A stretch of 21,954 nt of DNA from JBDNFP01 sp041689775 (GCA_041689775.1 JBDNFP010000162.1:1-21954), one strand, 5' to 3'. Shown: positions 7,537 through 15,723, numbered from the stretch's first letter. The notes: generated by a model from the sequence alone, not told the origin. Program-made: numbers and translations.

Positions 7537-8871
7537 TCAGGTAAGAGGAACTTTTGCTTCGCTCTGTACCGCCGCACGACCAATACTGTAATAAGTGTAG
7601 CCCATTTCGCGCATCAAATCCAATTCGTAGAGATTACGTCCGTCAAAAACAACCTTATTTTTCATCAGCTTGTTCATCTTCTCAAAATCAGGCGTCCGGA
7701 ACTGCGGCCATTCGGTAAAGATCATCAGCGCATCGGCGTCGTCAAGGGCTGCGTAAGGAGTATGGCAAAACGTAACGGAGTCATTCATCGACTTCTTTAC
7801 GTTTTCCATCGCCTCGGGATCATAGGCAGTCACCTGAGCGCCGGCTTCCAGTAGTGCTTTGATATTTTCTAAGGCAGGTGCTTCGCGAATATCATCCGTG
7901 TAAGGCTTAAAGGCAAGGCCCCACACGGCAATGGTTTTCCCTTTCAAATCACCCTGAAAGTAATCCATTACCAGCGGCATCAGGCGTTTCTTTTGATCCT
8001 CGTTCACTTCCATTACCGAATTCAGAATCCGGAAATCATAGTTAAAATCACGGGAAGTTTTGGCCAGCGCTTGTACATCTTTTGGAAAACAGCTACCGCC
8101 GTATCCGATACCCGCAAAAAGAAAGCGCTTACCAATGCGGCTGTCAGTACCAATACCCCGACGGATATCGTCGACGTTGGCCCCTACTTTCTCGCAAAGG
8201 TTGGCAATTTCGTTCATGAAAGTAATCTTCATCGCCAGAAAAGAGTTAGCAGCATACTTGGTCATCTCCGCCGAGCGCTCATCCATAAAAATAACGGGAT
8301 TACCCTGTCGTACGAGGGGGGCATAAAGCTTCTCCATCATTTTCTTAGCCTTGTCCGAATTGGTACCTACTACCACGCGGTCGGGCTTCATAAAGTCTTC
8401 CACGGCTACTCCTTCGCGCAAGAATTCGGGATTAGAAACTACATCGAATTCAACCTTTGCGTTTTGCGCAATGGCCGCGCGTACTTTCTCGGCGGTACCA
8501 ACTGGAACGGTACTTTTATCTATAATCACAACGTAGTGGTCCAGTAAGGGACCCAAATCGTTGGATACTTTCAAAATATACTTTAAATCCGCCGAACCAT
8601 CTTCACCGGGAGGCGTGGGCAGGGCCAGAAAAATAACCTGCGCTTCTTTGATACCCTCCGCTAGATTGGTGGTGAATTTAAGACGGCCTTCGTCGACGTT
8701 GCGATGAAACAACACGTCCAGACCCGGCTCATAAATAGGTATATCGCCTTTGTTGAGCCGCTCTATTTTATTTGCGTCAATATCAACACAAATAACCTGA
8801 TTTCCGGTTTCGGCAAAACAAGTACCAGTCACGAGTCCAACGTACCCGGTTCCTACTACTGCTATTTTCAT
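7537..8871 (-). CDS. ugd: UDP-glucose 6-dehydrogenase
   Basis: It oxidises UDP-glucose twice with NAD to UDP-glucuronate in the cytoplasm. The 444-residue length is typical. The N-terminal Rossmann motif is MKIAVVGTGYVGLVTG. The substrate-binding segments SNPEFLREGVAVEDF and AEMTKYAANSFLAMKITF are present. The catalytic cysteine is Cys261 in GYGGSCFPKDVQAL. The C-terminal UDP-binding domain has VWGLAFKPYTDDIREAPAL. It lies 92 bp upstream of the UDP-glucuronate decarboxylase gene on the same strand, so the two form a UDP-glucose to UDP-xylose unit. The 312-bp divergent gap upstream holds its control region. Confidence 0.95.
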   Translation of the reverse strand: MKIAVVGTGYVGLVTGTCFAETGNQVICVDIDANKIERLNKGDIPIYEPGLDVLFHRNVDEGRLKFTTNLAEGIKEAQVIFLALPTPPGEDGSADLKYILKVSNDLGPLLDHYVVIIDKSTVPVGTAEKVRAAIAQNAKVEFDVVSNPEFLREGVAVEDFMKPDRVVVGTNSDKAKKMMEKLYAPLVRQGNPVIFMDERSAEMTKYAANSFLAMKITFMNEIANLCEKVGANVDDIRRGIGTDSRIGKRFLFAGIGYGGSCFPKDVQALAKTSRDFNYDFRILNSVMEVNEDQKKRLMPLVMDYFQGDLKGKTIAVWGLAFKPYTDDIREAPALENIKALLEAGAQVTAYDPEAMENVKKSMNDSVTFCHTPYAALDDADALMIFTEWPQFRTPDFEKMNKLMKNKVVFDGRNLYELDLMREMGYTYYSIGRAAVQSEAKVPLT

Positions 8872-9183
8872 ACTAGATGGATTGAAAAAATATGTGTAAG
8901 GTTCTTTAAGATTGATGCCAAAATTGAACTTTACGATGATATCGCGCTAAACAAGCTCAAAAATAGTTCTTTTTACAAGAATCAGAGTGGCCAAAACTAC
9001 AATTATTGATCCAACGTCAGCAAATAATAGGCCTTAGTGTAAAAGTCCACTATTTTAACAATGTTTACGCTTTTAGAAATACCTTACTTGGAAAAGCCAC
9101 TTTGAGCAAAACACTATATCAAAATCGTTAAATTATTGTAATTTGCTAAGACAAGAACACTTCATCCATTTAAAATTAAAAAA
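8872..9183. other. Divergent intergenic region between ugd and the acyl-CoA dehydrogenase
   Basis: This AT-rich stretch has no convincing open reading frame or RNA. On the minus strand TATTTTTG (complement of 8958-8965) is an exact match to the Bacteroidota -7 element and would give ugd a leader of about 80 nt, though no well-spaced -33 TTTG accompanies it. On the plus strand GTAATTTGC at 9138-9146 is a one-mismatch -7 candidate about 40 bp before the acyl-CoA dehydrogenase start. Nothing else of note is seen. Confidence 0.4.
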
Positions 9184-10326
9184 ATGCTGACGGAAACTGC
9201 TGAAAACCAAGCACTCATTGAACAAACGGTTCGTGATTTTGCTGAACGATATATTAGACCTAACATTCGCGAATGGGATGAAACCCAGTATTTCCCCGCC
9301 GAAATATTCCACCAAATGGGCGAACTCGGACTCATGGGTATACTAGTACCTCCCGCCTATGGTGGCTCAGGCTTGGGCTACCGGGAGTACGTTGCCGCTA
9401 TCGTGGAGCTCTCCAAGGTAGACCCGTCTATTGGTCTGTCAATGGCCGCCCATAATTCCCTTTGTACCAACCATATTTTGATGTTTGGCAATGAAGATCA
9501 AAAGAACAAATACTTGCCTAAGTTAGCTACCGGACAATGGATCGGTGCTTGGGGACTGACTGAACCCAATACGGGTTCTGATGCCGGAAATATGCGCACC
9601 GTTGCGGTAAAGAAGGATGACAACTGGGTACTCAATGGATCCAAAAACTTTATCACCCACGGAAAAAGTGGCAATGTAGCCGTAGTAATTGTCCGGACCG
9701 GTGAGCCCGGCGACAAGCACGGCGCTACTGCGTTTATCATCGAAAAAGGAACTCCCGGCTTTTCTGCTGGACGAAAAGAGGACAAACTCGGTATGCGGGC
9801 TTCCGAAACTGCCGAATTGATATTTCAGGATTGTGTCATTTCCGACGCTCAACGACTGGGAGAAGTCGGAGAAGGTTTTATCCAATCCCTCAAAATACTG
9901 GACGGAGGTCGGATCTCGATTGCTGCTTTGAGCGTGGGAACCGCCTTGGGAGCCTACGAAGCCGCCCGAAACTACGCTAAGGAGCGCAAGCAATTTGGAC
10001 AATCCATCTCCCGCTTTCAGGGAATTGCCTTTAAGCTAGCCGATATGTACACGGATATTGAAGCTTCAAAGATCCTTACGTATCACGCTGCCGACCAAAA
10101 AGATCGGGGCGAGAAAGTGAGCCTTTCCAGCGCAGTAGCCAAGTACCATGCTTCCGAAACCGCCGTCCGGGTATCCAACGAAGCCGTGCAGATTTTTGGT
10201 GGATATGGCTTTACCAAAGATTACCCAGTGGAAAAGTTCTACCGTGATAGCAAGCTATGTACCATCGGCGAAGGCACCAGCGAAATCCAGAAGCTGGTGA
10301 TATCCCGGGAAATTCTTCGTGACTAA
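9184..10326 (+). CDS. Acyl-CoA dehydrogenase
   Basis: An FAD enzyme that introduces the alpha-beta double bond into acyl-CoA during fatty-acid or branched-chain amino-acid breakdown, passing electrons to an ETF. The 380-residue product has the standard three parts: N-terminal helices, a beta domain (WGLTEPNTGSDAGNMRTV), and C-terminal helices with RKQFGQSISRFQGIAFKLAD. The C-terminal signature IGEGTSEIQKLVISREIL is intact, with Glu363 in the position of the catalytic base of short-chain and isovaleryl-type enzymes. SIGLSMAAHNSL is common in Bacteroidota members of the short/branched-chain group. The chain-length preference cannot be read safely. An A-rich leader precedes the ATG. It appears monocistronic because a strong terminator follows at once. 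Confidence 0.93.
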   Translation: MLTETAENQALIEQTVRDFAERYIRPNIREWDETQYFPAEIFHQMGELGLMGILVPPAYGGSGLGYREYVAAIVELSKVDPSIGLSMAAHNSLCTNHILMFGNEDQKNKYLPKLATGQWIGAWGLTEPNTGSDAGNMRTVAVKKDDNWVLNGSKNFITHGKSGNVAVVIVRTGEPGDKHGATAFIIEKGTPGFSAGRKEDKLGMRASETAELIFQDCVISDAQRLGEVGEGFIQSLKILDGGRISIAALSVGTALGAYEAARNYAKERKQFGQSISRFQGIAFKLADMYTDIEASKILTYHAADQKDRGEKVSLSSAVAKYHASETAVRVSNEAVQIFGGYGFTKDYPVEKFYRDSKLCTIGEGTSEIQKLVISREILRD

Positions 10327-10332
10327 TAGTGT

Positions 10333-10361
10333 AGGCCGCTCCGAACATGAGCGGCCTTTTT
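10333..10361 (+). terminator. Rho-independent terminator of the acyl-CoA dehydrogenase gene
   Basis: AGGCCGCTC (10333-10341) and GAGCGGCCT (10349-10357) form a perfect 9-bp GC-rich stem with a 7-nt loop, running straight into a T tract (10357-10361). It lies 6 bp after the stop codon. Confidence 0.88.
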
Positions 10362-10429
10362 ACTCCTCCGCCACTCATAAGCCCCCCTGACCAAAGGCCA
10401 TTCTCCTTTGCGCGTTTGTCAGACATCCG

Positions 10430-10460
10430 TTGCCTACCTTTTTTGTCTTGCCTACATTCG
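10430..10460 (+). promoter_or_regulatory. Possible promoter of the SPFH-nfeD pair
   Basis: TTG at 10430-10432 is followed 20 nt later by TACATTCG at 10453-10460, one mismatch from TAnnTTTG. It sits after the terminator and gives a leader of about 20-25 nt before the ATG at 10489. The position is sensible but the match is imperfect. Confidence 0.3.
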
Positions 10461-10488
10461 TAAAAAATCCTTTAATCCTCACAACATT

Positions 10489-11409
10489 ATGATCGCCTTA
10501 TATGTACTGATTGCACTTGTGGTTTTGGCTGTTCTTATGACCGTCAAGGTTGTACCCCAGCAAATGGCCTATGTACTTGAGAGACTCGGGAAGTTTTATT
10601 CTGTACTACAACCCGGTATTAATTTTATTATTCCTTTTTTCGACAAAGTAGCCTATAAGTACACGTTGAAAGAATCAGCCATCGATATCCCGGAGCAGAT
10701 TTGTATCACCAACGATAACGTTCAGGTACGTATGGACGGGGTGATCTTTATTCAGGTAATCGACGCCAAAAAAGCCGCCTACGGTATCTCTAACTATACC
10801 TTTGCCGTAACACAGCTCGCCCAAACTACCATGCGTAGCGAAATTGGCAAGCTGGCCCTTGACAAAACTTTCGAGGAGCGGATGACCATCAACCGGGCTG
10901 TGGTAGATGCTATCGATGAAGCCGCCACCAGTTGGGGGGTAAAAGTATTACGCTACGAAATCAAGAACATCACTCCTCCGCAAAGTGTGTTAATGGCGAT
11001 GGAGAAACAAATGCAAGCAGAGCGGGAGCGTCGGGCGGTAATTTTGCAGTCTGATGGTGAAAAACAGGCCGCTATCAACGTGGCCGAAGGACAGAAACAA
11101 AAAGCAGTACTCGAATCCGAAGGTCTCCGCGAGCGGCAGATCAACGAGGCACAGGGGGAAGCCGCAGCTATACTTTCCGTTGCTCAGGCTACGGCTGAGG
11201 GAATACGTTTGGTGGCCAATTCTATCCAAACCCAAGGTGGATCGGAAGCCATGCAGTTACGCGTAGCCGAAAATCTGGTAACCCAGTTTGGCAAGTTGGC
11301 AAAGACTAATAATACGTTGATTCTGCCCGCAAATTTTGCTGATATGGGTTCTATTATAGCCTCCGCCATGACCGTTATCAAGGCCACTACGCCGACCGCG
11401 ACAAAGTAG
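10489..11409 (+). CDS. SPFH/Band 7 membrane protein, stomatin/QmcA-like
   Basis: This membrane scaffold of the stomatin-prohibitin-flotillin-HflK/C superfamily organises membrane microdomains and often works with an NfeD protein. The 306-residue product starts with one membrane helix (MIALYVLIALVVLAVLM). The Band 7 domain follows with PQQMAYVLERLGKF, LQPGINFIIPF and SEIGKLALDKTFEER. A long Ala/Glu/Gln-rich coiled coil comes next (MEKQMQAERERRAVILQSDG, then repeated EGQKQKAVLESEG). The length equals that of E. coli QmcA (about 305). The frame is open back to 10408, but the ATG at 10489 puts the membrane helix at the start as in relatives. It is followed after 89 bp by nfeD, the classic partner gene. 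Confidence 0.93.
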   Translation: MIALYVLIALVVLAVLMTVKVVPQQMAYVLERLGKFYSVLQPGINFIIPFFDKVAYKYTLKESAIDIPEQICITNDNVQVRMDGVIFIQVIDAKKAAYGISNYTFAVTQLAQTTMRSEIGKLALDKTFEERMTINRAVVDAIDEAATSWGVKVLRYEIKNITPPQSVLMAMEKQMQAERERRAVILQSDGEKQAAINVAEGQKQKAVLESEGLRERQINEAQGEAAAILSVAQATAEGIRLVANSIQTQGGSEAMQLRVAENLVTQFGKLAKTNNTLILPANFADMGSIIASAMTVIKATTPTATK

Positions 11410-11498
11410 AGCTTTTTTAAACTGGCATCATTCCTTGTCGGACTCTCCTGCTACTGTTTCGGGGGAGTACCTGACATTATCACATTAGTATTCGAATC

Positions 11499-11936
11499 AT
11501 GGAACTATCCCTGCCGCAAATTTGGCTTATTGTCGGACTTCTCATGCTCCTTGCCGAATTGGTAAGTGTAGCCCTGGTCTTTATCTTTTTCGGAGCAGCG
11601 GCGCTTTTTACGGCTTTTCTGGCCTGGATCGGTGTGCTTCCCTCGCTGGAAACACAATTACTGGCTTTTTCAGTAATATCAGTTTTGGCGTTGGTGTTTT
11701 TCCGAAAACAGGCTAAACACCTCCTAAGAAACCGGGGAAAGCATTCGGAATACAATGAATACGCCGGAGAGACGGCCATGGTAATCAAGGATATCCCAGC
11801 CGAAGGAGAAGGTAAGATATACTACCGCGGAGCGGAGTGGATTGCCCTATCCGTCAAGAATACTCCCATTGAAGCCGGCAGTAAGGTGGTTATCCGAAAA
11901 ACTGACGGAATTAAGTTACTGGTTGATGAATCGTAG
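11499..11936 (+). CDS. NfeD family protein (short form)
   Basis: A 145-residue inner-membrane protein. Residues 5-70 form two or three hydrophobic helices (IWLIVGLLMLLAELVSVALV, FIFFGAAALFTAFLAWIGV, LLAFSVISVLALVFF). Residues 85-145 form the small OB-fold domain seen in NfeD1b proteins (YAGETAMVIKDIPAEGEGKI, YYRGAEWIALS, GSKVVIRKTDGIKLLV). It lacks the Ser protease domain of long NfeD proteins. Genes of this form occur next to SPFH genes, as here, and the product is thought to bind or stabilise the SPFH assembly in the membrane. The two genes are probably one transcript ending at the palindrome that follows. Confidence 0.92.
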   Translation: MELSLPQIWLIVGLLMLLAELVSVALVFIFFGAAALFTAFLAWIGVLPSLETQLLAFSVISVLALVFFRKQAKHLLRNRGKHSEYNEYAGETAMVIKDIPAEGEGKIYYRGAEWIALSVKNTPIEAGSKVVIRKTDGIKLLVDES

Positions 11937-11949
11937 AATAACCTAAGGT

Positions 11950-12001
11950 ATATAAAGGGGAAGGGGTCAGTGATTAATCACTGACCCCTTCCCCTTTATA
12001 T
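11950..12001. terminator. 52-nt perfect palindrome, likely bidirectional terminator
   Basis: Positions 11950-11975 and 11976-12001 are exact reverse complements with no spacer. The centre reads CAGTGATTAATCACTG and the outer arms carry GGGGAAGGGG and its complement, ending in TATA-rich flanks. It fills most of the 73-bp gap between the convergent nfeD and PafA-like genes. Either strand folds into a long hairpin followed by an A/T-rich end. Confidence 0.85.
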
Positions 12002-12009
12002 TTACTCCA

Positions 12010-13671
12010 CTATTCCTTAATCGCTTCCGGAATCGGATTACCGACGTTGCCACTCGGAGGAAGTAGGTGAAGCAACGCCGCCATGGTAGGCGCTATATCC
12101 GCAATGGTAGTCCGGCGGATGGTTTCGCCCTTGGGAACACCCCAGCCATAAAACAACAGCGGAACATGGGTATCGTAGTTATAGGGCGAACCATGGGTCG
12201 TACCCGTTGTGCGACCCGAAAACCAACCCGGCTGGGTTACGATCTGAATATCACCACTCCGTTTTGCATTCACCCCGTTCTTGTATAGTTCGGTCTGATA
12301 GCTATTCAAATGCGTTTTTCCTAAGTCTTTCAGGTTAATCACATCGGCCACTCCATCAATGGGTAATATCGCCTCACGTACTACTTCGTACACATCTTCT
12401 ACGTCAATCTTTTTTTGTTTAAGCGTAGCACGATTTAGGTAGAGTTGGTAATTTTCGTTGGCACGAATGTAATCACCTTTACCAAATACATCGGTTAGAG
12501 ATTCATTGATTTTTGCCTGGAGCAACCCGGTATCTAATACACCGGCGGGTAAATGATGCTCTTCCCAAAAGGCGGGGACGTCCATCACACCGTGGTCTGC
12601 CGTCAGAAATACGGTATAGTTCCCTTTGCCCGTCCAGCTATCCAGAAACGAAAATAACTCAGCAAACTCACGATCTAACCGTAGATAAGTGTCCTCTACT
12701 TCGATGGAGTTAGGGCCAAAGGCGTGCCCTACGTAGTCAGGAGACGAAAAGCTTACCGCCAGAAAATCCGTTTCTGACCCTTTGCCCATGTTTTCCCCTT
12801 TGATGGCAGCAATTGCCATATCTTTGGTAATGGTATTTCCCCAAGGAGTAGTCGCAACTATTCCGAAAGCATCTCCGGAAAGACCCGCCAAATCATACGG
12901 AAAAGTTGGGGTTGCAGCACCAGGCAACTTAGATTCGTAAGGCTTATTATCAGCGGTACTCTCTACGTATTGCTCAATCGGAAGCAAGGTATTCCAGCCT
13001 CGCTTCATGTACTCGGTAGCGAGCTTTTTATCATTCACGTCCTGTGCCCACTTCGGTAGCTCCTTGGTGTAGTATGTACTGGTGATCCAGTTTCCCGTGC
13101 GGGAATCAAACCAATAAGCACCGGTGGCAGTATGACCAGCAGGCAGGATAGCACCCCGGTCTTTGATGGCAATTCCGATGGTTTTAGAACGGAAGTTAGT
13201 ACCGATCTGCAATTGATCCGTAATGGTACTTGTCAATAAGTTACGGGGCGACATTTTACCAGCACTTACGTTGGTACTACCCACCGTTTCCACCGTATTG
13301 TCTTCGGCGCAGTATACTCCTTTGCCCTGAATGGGATCAAACCAATCATTACCCACGATACCGTTAATGGCTGGTATTGAGCCAGTATACACGGCCGAGT
13401 GACCCGCAGCCGTCACGGTCAGAGCGTAGTGATAATGGTTATTTCGACAATTAAAGCCGTCATTTAGAAGGCGTTTGAAGCCTCCTTCCTTGTATTTATT
13501 ATAGTATCGGTACAAGTAATCATAGCGCATCTGGTCTACCACAATTCCTACCACCAGCTTTGGTCGGGCCAGCGGAGCCGTCGAGTTAGTAGTTGTTTGA
13601 GCAAAACCAGAAAATCCGGTCAGAAGTATTCCGAGCAGCAGTACGGTTAGTTTATTCGTTGAAACGAGCAT
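12010..13671 (-). CDS. PafA-type alkaline phosphatase (phosphomonoesterase), secreted
   Basis: This periplasmic or surface metal-dependent phosphatase releases phosphate from organic phosphomonoesters. The 553-residue product begins with a signal peptide (LTVLLLGILLTGFSGFAQ). Active-site residues line up with Elizabethkingia PafA with nearly constant offset: zinc ligands Asp46, Asp312, His316, Asp359, His360 and His493; nucleophile Thr87 in ALTVTAAGHSAVYTG; Asn108 in GNDWFD; and the Lys170/Arg172 pair in AIKDRGAILPAGH. The Lys-x-Arg pair separates PafA monoesterases from the related nucleotide pyrophosphatase/phosphodiesterases. PafA enzymes are known to be insensitive to phosphate repression. 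No Pho-box-like site was recognised upstream. The gene stands alone, with a good TAnnTTTG promoter candidate close by. Confidence 0.9.
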   Translation of the reverse strand: MLVSTNKLTVLLLGILLTGFSGFAQTTTNSTAPLARPKLVVGIVVDQMRYDYLYRYYNKYKEGGFKRLLNDGFNCRNNHYHYALTVTAAGHSAVYTGSIPAINGIVGNDWFDPIQGKGVYCAEDNTVETVGSTNVSAGKMSPRNLLTSTITDQLQIGTNFRSKTIGIAIKDRGAILPAGHTATGAYWFDSRTGNWITSTYYTKELPKWAQDVNDKKLATEYMKRGWNTLLPIEQYVESTADNKPYESKLPGAATPTFPYDLAGLSGDAFGIVATTPWGNTITKDMAIAAIKGENMGKGSETDFLAVSFSSPDYVGHAFGPNSIEVEDTYLRLDREFAELFSFLDSWTGKGNYTVFLTADHGVMDVPAFWEEHHLPAGVLDTGLLQAKINESLTDVFGKGDYIRANENYQLYLNRATLKQKKIDVEDVYEVVREAILPIDGVADVINLKDLGKTHLNSYQTELYKNGVNAKRSGDIQIVTQPGWFSGRTTGTTHGSPYNYDTHVPLLFYGWGVPKGETIRRTTIADIAPTMAALLHLLPPSGNVGNPIPEAIKE

Positions 13672-13714
13672 AGTAAAATTTATAGAGCGTAAAACTAGTT
13701 AAGAGATAACGTTG

Positions 13715-13747
13715 CAAATTTATAACGTATTGGAAGACTACCCGAAA
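13715..13747 (-). promoter_or_regulatory. Promoter candidate of the PafA-like gene
   Basis: On the minus strand TAAATTTGC (complement of 13714-13722) is an exact match to TAnnTTTG. TTTC (complement of 13744-13747), one mismatch from the -33 TTTG, lies 21 nt upstream of it. Transcription would begin near 13708, giving a leader of about 37 nt. This is the best-formed promoter in the window. Confidence 0.5.
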
Positions 13748-13932
13748 GAAAATTACTTTTTGGTTCACCTAAGGCAAAGTAAAGGTATTTGGGACAGATA
13801 CGGGTTTACGTCTTATCATTTTTGATGAGTACTCCCCAATATGATAAAACTCACATTCATTTATAGCCCATCCCAAACCATTCCTCTTTACAATACGTTT
13901 CGTTTGCACTGTATTATCGACTAATCGTTTTC

Positions 13933-14658
13933 ATGCAATCATTACCCCGTATATCGCCTTCCGCTATTGGTAAAAAAGGAATCTGGGCCGGAGTTACTAT
14001 TTTAACCTTATGGTTTATATCCCTCGCCTTTTTGCTTACCTATCCGTTGTCCCTTACAGACCCTTTCGTCTATGTATTCGTTCTGGTGCAAATGCACCTA
14101 TACACGGGGGTGTTCATTACCGCCCATGATGCTATTCACGGAGTAGTAGCACCCGGAAACCCAAAGCTCAATTATGCCCTCGGATGGATATCAGCCAAGG
14201 TTTTCGCCTACAATAATTATAAAGTCCTTTCGGGAAAGCATCATTTACACCACAAGTACTCCGGTACCTTTGACGATCCTGATTACCACGAGGGTAACCC
14301 GAACTTTGTAATGTGGTATTATAGTTTCCTGATGGAGTACGTTTCCTGGAAGCAGATACTTTTTATGGCCGTTACGTACAATTTGCTAAAATTGGTGTTC
14401 CCCTGGGAAAATCTGGTCGTTTTCTGGATGATACCCGCTTTCCTCAGTACGTTTCAGCTTTTTTTCTTCGGTACGTACCTACCTCATCGCGGTGAACACC
14501 ATAATGCGCCGTTGAACGCACGTAGCCAAACGTTAAATCACGTATGGGCATTCATAACATGTTACTTCTTTGGGTATCACATGGAACACCACGCCTACCC
14601 TTACCTACCTTGGTGGAGACTACCAAAAGCGCGGGAATTGACGGCAAAGGAATTCTGA
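13933..14658 (+). CDS. crtW: Beta-carotene ketolase, CrtW type
   Basis: A membrane di-iron oxygenase that places keto groups at C4/C4' of carotenoid rings (echinenone, canthaxanthin or astaxanthin type pigments). The 241-residue product has four or so hydrophobic segments and all histidine clusters of the family: HDAIHG (65-70), HHLHHKYSG (103-111) and HMEHHAYPYLPWWRLP (216-231). FGTYLPHRGEHH (179-190) with its FGTYLPHR element is diagnostic of CrtW rather than of general fatty-acid desaturases or CrtR hydroxylases. Its last codons (Glu-Phe-stop) fall inside a 7-nt repeat array. No other carotenoid gene is in the window. A broader reading as a fatty-acid-desaturase-fold protein is the fallback. 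Confidence 0.8.
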   Translation: MQSLPRISPSAIGKKGIWAGVTILTLWFISLAFLLTYPLSLTDPFVYVFVLVQMHLYTGVFITAHDAIHGVVAPGNPKLNYALGWISAKVFAYNNYKVLSGKHHLHHKYSGTFDDPDYHEGNPNFVMWYYSFLMEYVSWKQILFMAVTYNLLKLVFPWENLVVFWMIPAFLSTFQLFFFGTYLPHRGEHHNAPLNARSQTLNHVWAFITCYFFGYHMEHHAYPYLPWWRLPKARELTAKEF

Positions 14659-14677
14659 ATACTAAATGCTGAATTAT
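14650..14677 (+). repeat. Heptamer array (GAATGCT family) overlapping the crtW stop
   Basis: Four units start at 14650, 14657, 14664 and 14671: GAATTCT, GAATACT, AAATGCT, GAATTAT. The first unit lies in the coding sequence and the TGA stop spans the junction of units one and two. The period is exactly 7 nt. Confidence 0.6.
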
Positions 14678-14722
14678 AGAATTTAATTAATTGAGTTGAT
14701 ATCCTTTCCAGAAGCCAACGAC

Positions 14723-14750
14723 TCAACTCAGGATTAAGCATTCATAACTC
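14723..14750 (-). repeat. Heptamer array (GAATGCT family) overlapping the polyprenyl synthase stop
   Basis: Read on the minus strand from 14750 downward, the units are GAGTTAT, GAATGCT, TAATCCT, GAGTTGA. The TGA stop (14749-14751) overlaps the first unit. It belongs to the same family as the array after crtW but in opposite orientation, so the convergent gap carries an imperfect inverted repeat (AATGCT at 14665-14670 against AGCATT at 14737-14742; TGAGTTGA at 14692-14699 against TCAACTCA at 14723-14730) that may also help termination. Confidence 0.55.
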
Positions 14751-15723
14751 ATTTCGTTCGCTCGATGGTAAACTGCACCAGCTGTCCCAGAGAGTCCCGG
14801 TATTCTGATGGTGGGAAAGTATTAAGAAGCTCGCTTGCTTCTTCCACGTAGCGATGCATCACCCGTTGGGCGTATTCAATTCCTCCGGAATCTTTCACGT
14901 AGGCAATAACCTCTGCTACTTTCCGAGGTTTATGGCTCTCGTTCCGCACGACATTGATAATCCGCCGTTTTTCCAACCAAGTCGATTTGTTTAATGCATA
15001 AATAAGCGGTAGGGTCATTTTTTTCTCCTTAATGTCAATCCCCAACGGTTTTCCAACCTCAGCATCACCATAGTCGAACAGGTCGTCTTTGATCTGAAAA
15101 GCAATCCCTACTTTTTCGCCAAAAGTATGCATCCGGGTCACTACTTCCGGGTCTGCCTGTACCGAACTAGCGCCTACCGCGCAACAGGAAGCAATAAGAG
15201 AAGCCGTTTTCTGACGAATGATCTCGTAGTATACTTCTTCATTGATATCGAGGCGACGCGCTTTCTCAATCTGCAATAGTTCTCCCTCGCTCAACTCACG
15301 AACGGCTCGGGAGACTATTTTGAGCAAGTCAAAATCACCATTATCCACGGAAAGCAATAACCCTCGGGAAAGAAGGTAATCGCCCACGAGTACCGCTATC
15401 TTATTTTTCCAAAGAGCATTTACGGAGAAAAAACCACGGCGGTAGTTGGAGTCGTCCACGACGTCGTCGTGCACCAAGGTAGCGGTGTGCAACAGCTCAA
15501 TGAGGGCGGCACCACGGTAGGTAGAGTCAGCAATCGTACCATTCACACCCGCCGACAAAAAAACGAACATCGGTCGAATCTGTTTTCCCTTACGGCGGAT
15601 AATATAATTCATTATTTGGTCGAGAAGCCGAACGTCACTTTTCATAAACGAACGAAACTTTTGCTCAAAGGCTTTCATTTCGTTTTGAATGGGCGCTTGT
15701 ATCTCTTGTATCGAAAGGATCAT
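14749..15723 (-). CDS. Long-chain polyprenyl diphosphate synthase (IspB/menaquinone side-chain type)
   Basis: It condenses isopentenyl diphosphate onto an allylic primer to build an all-trans polyprenyl chain. The 324-residue product has both aspartate-rich motifs: the first at Asp86-Asp90 in LVHDDVVDDSNYRRG and the second at Asp213-Asp217 in AFQIKDDLFDYGD. GKQIRPMFVFLSAG (substrate-binding region) is also present. Small residues before the first motif (ELLHTATLVHDD, like E. coli IspB) point to a long product, probably the menaquinone side chain, rather than the C20 chain for carotenoids. This remains an inference. The frame is open to 15777, but the ATG at 15723 begins MILSIQEIQAPIQNEM as in relatives. 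It is convergent with crtW. Confidence 0.87.
   Translation of the reverse strand: MILSIQEIQAPIQNEMKAFEQKFRSFMKSDVRLLDQIMNYIIRRKGKQIRPMFVFLSAGVNGTIADSTYRGAALIELLHTATLVHDDVVDDSNYRRGFFSVNALWKNKIAVLVGDYLLSRGLLLSVDNGDFDLLKIVSRAVRELSEGELLQIEKARRLDINEEVYYEIIRQKTASLIASCCAVGASSVQADPEVVTRMHTFGEKVGIAFQIKDDLFDYGDAEVGKPLGIDIKEKKMTLPLIYALNKSTWLEKRRIINVVRNESHKPRKVAEVIAYVKDSGGIEYAQRVMHRYVEEASELLNTFPPSEYRDSLGQLVQFTIERTK

Noticed and set aside
7993..8547. 184-codon open frame on the plus strand
   Set aside because: It is antisense to ugd, including the catalytic Cys region, and has no motif of its own.
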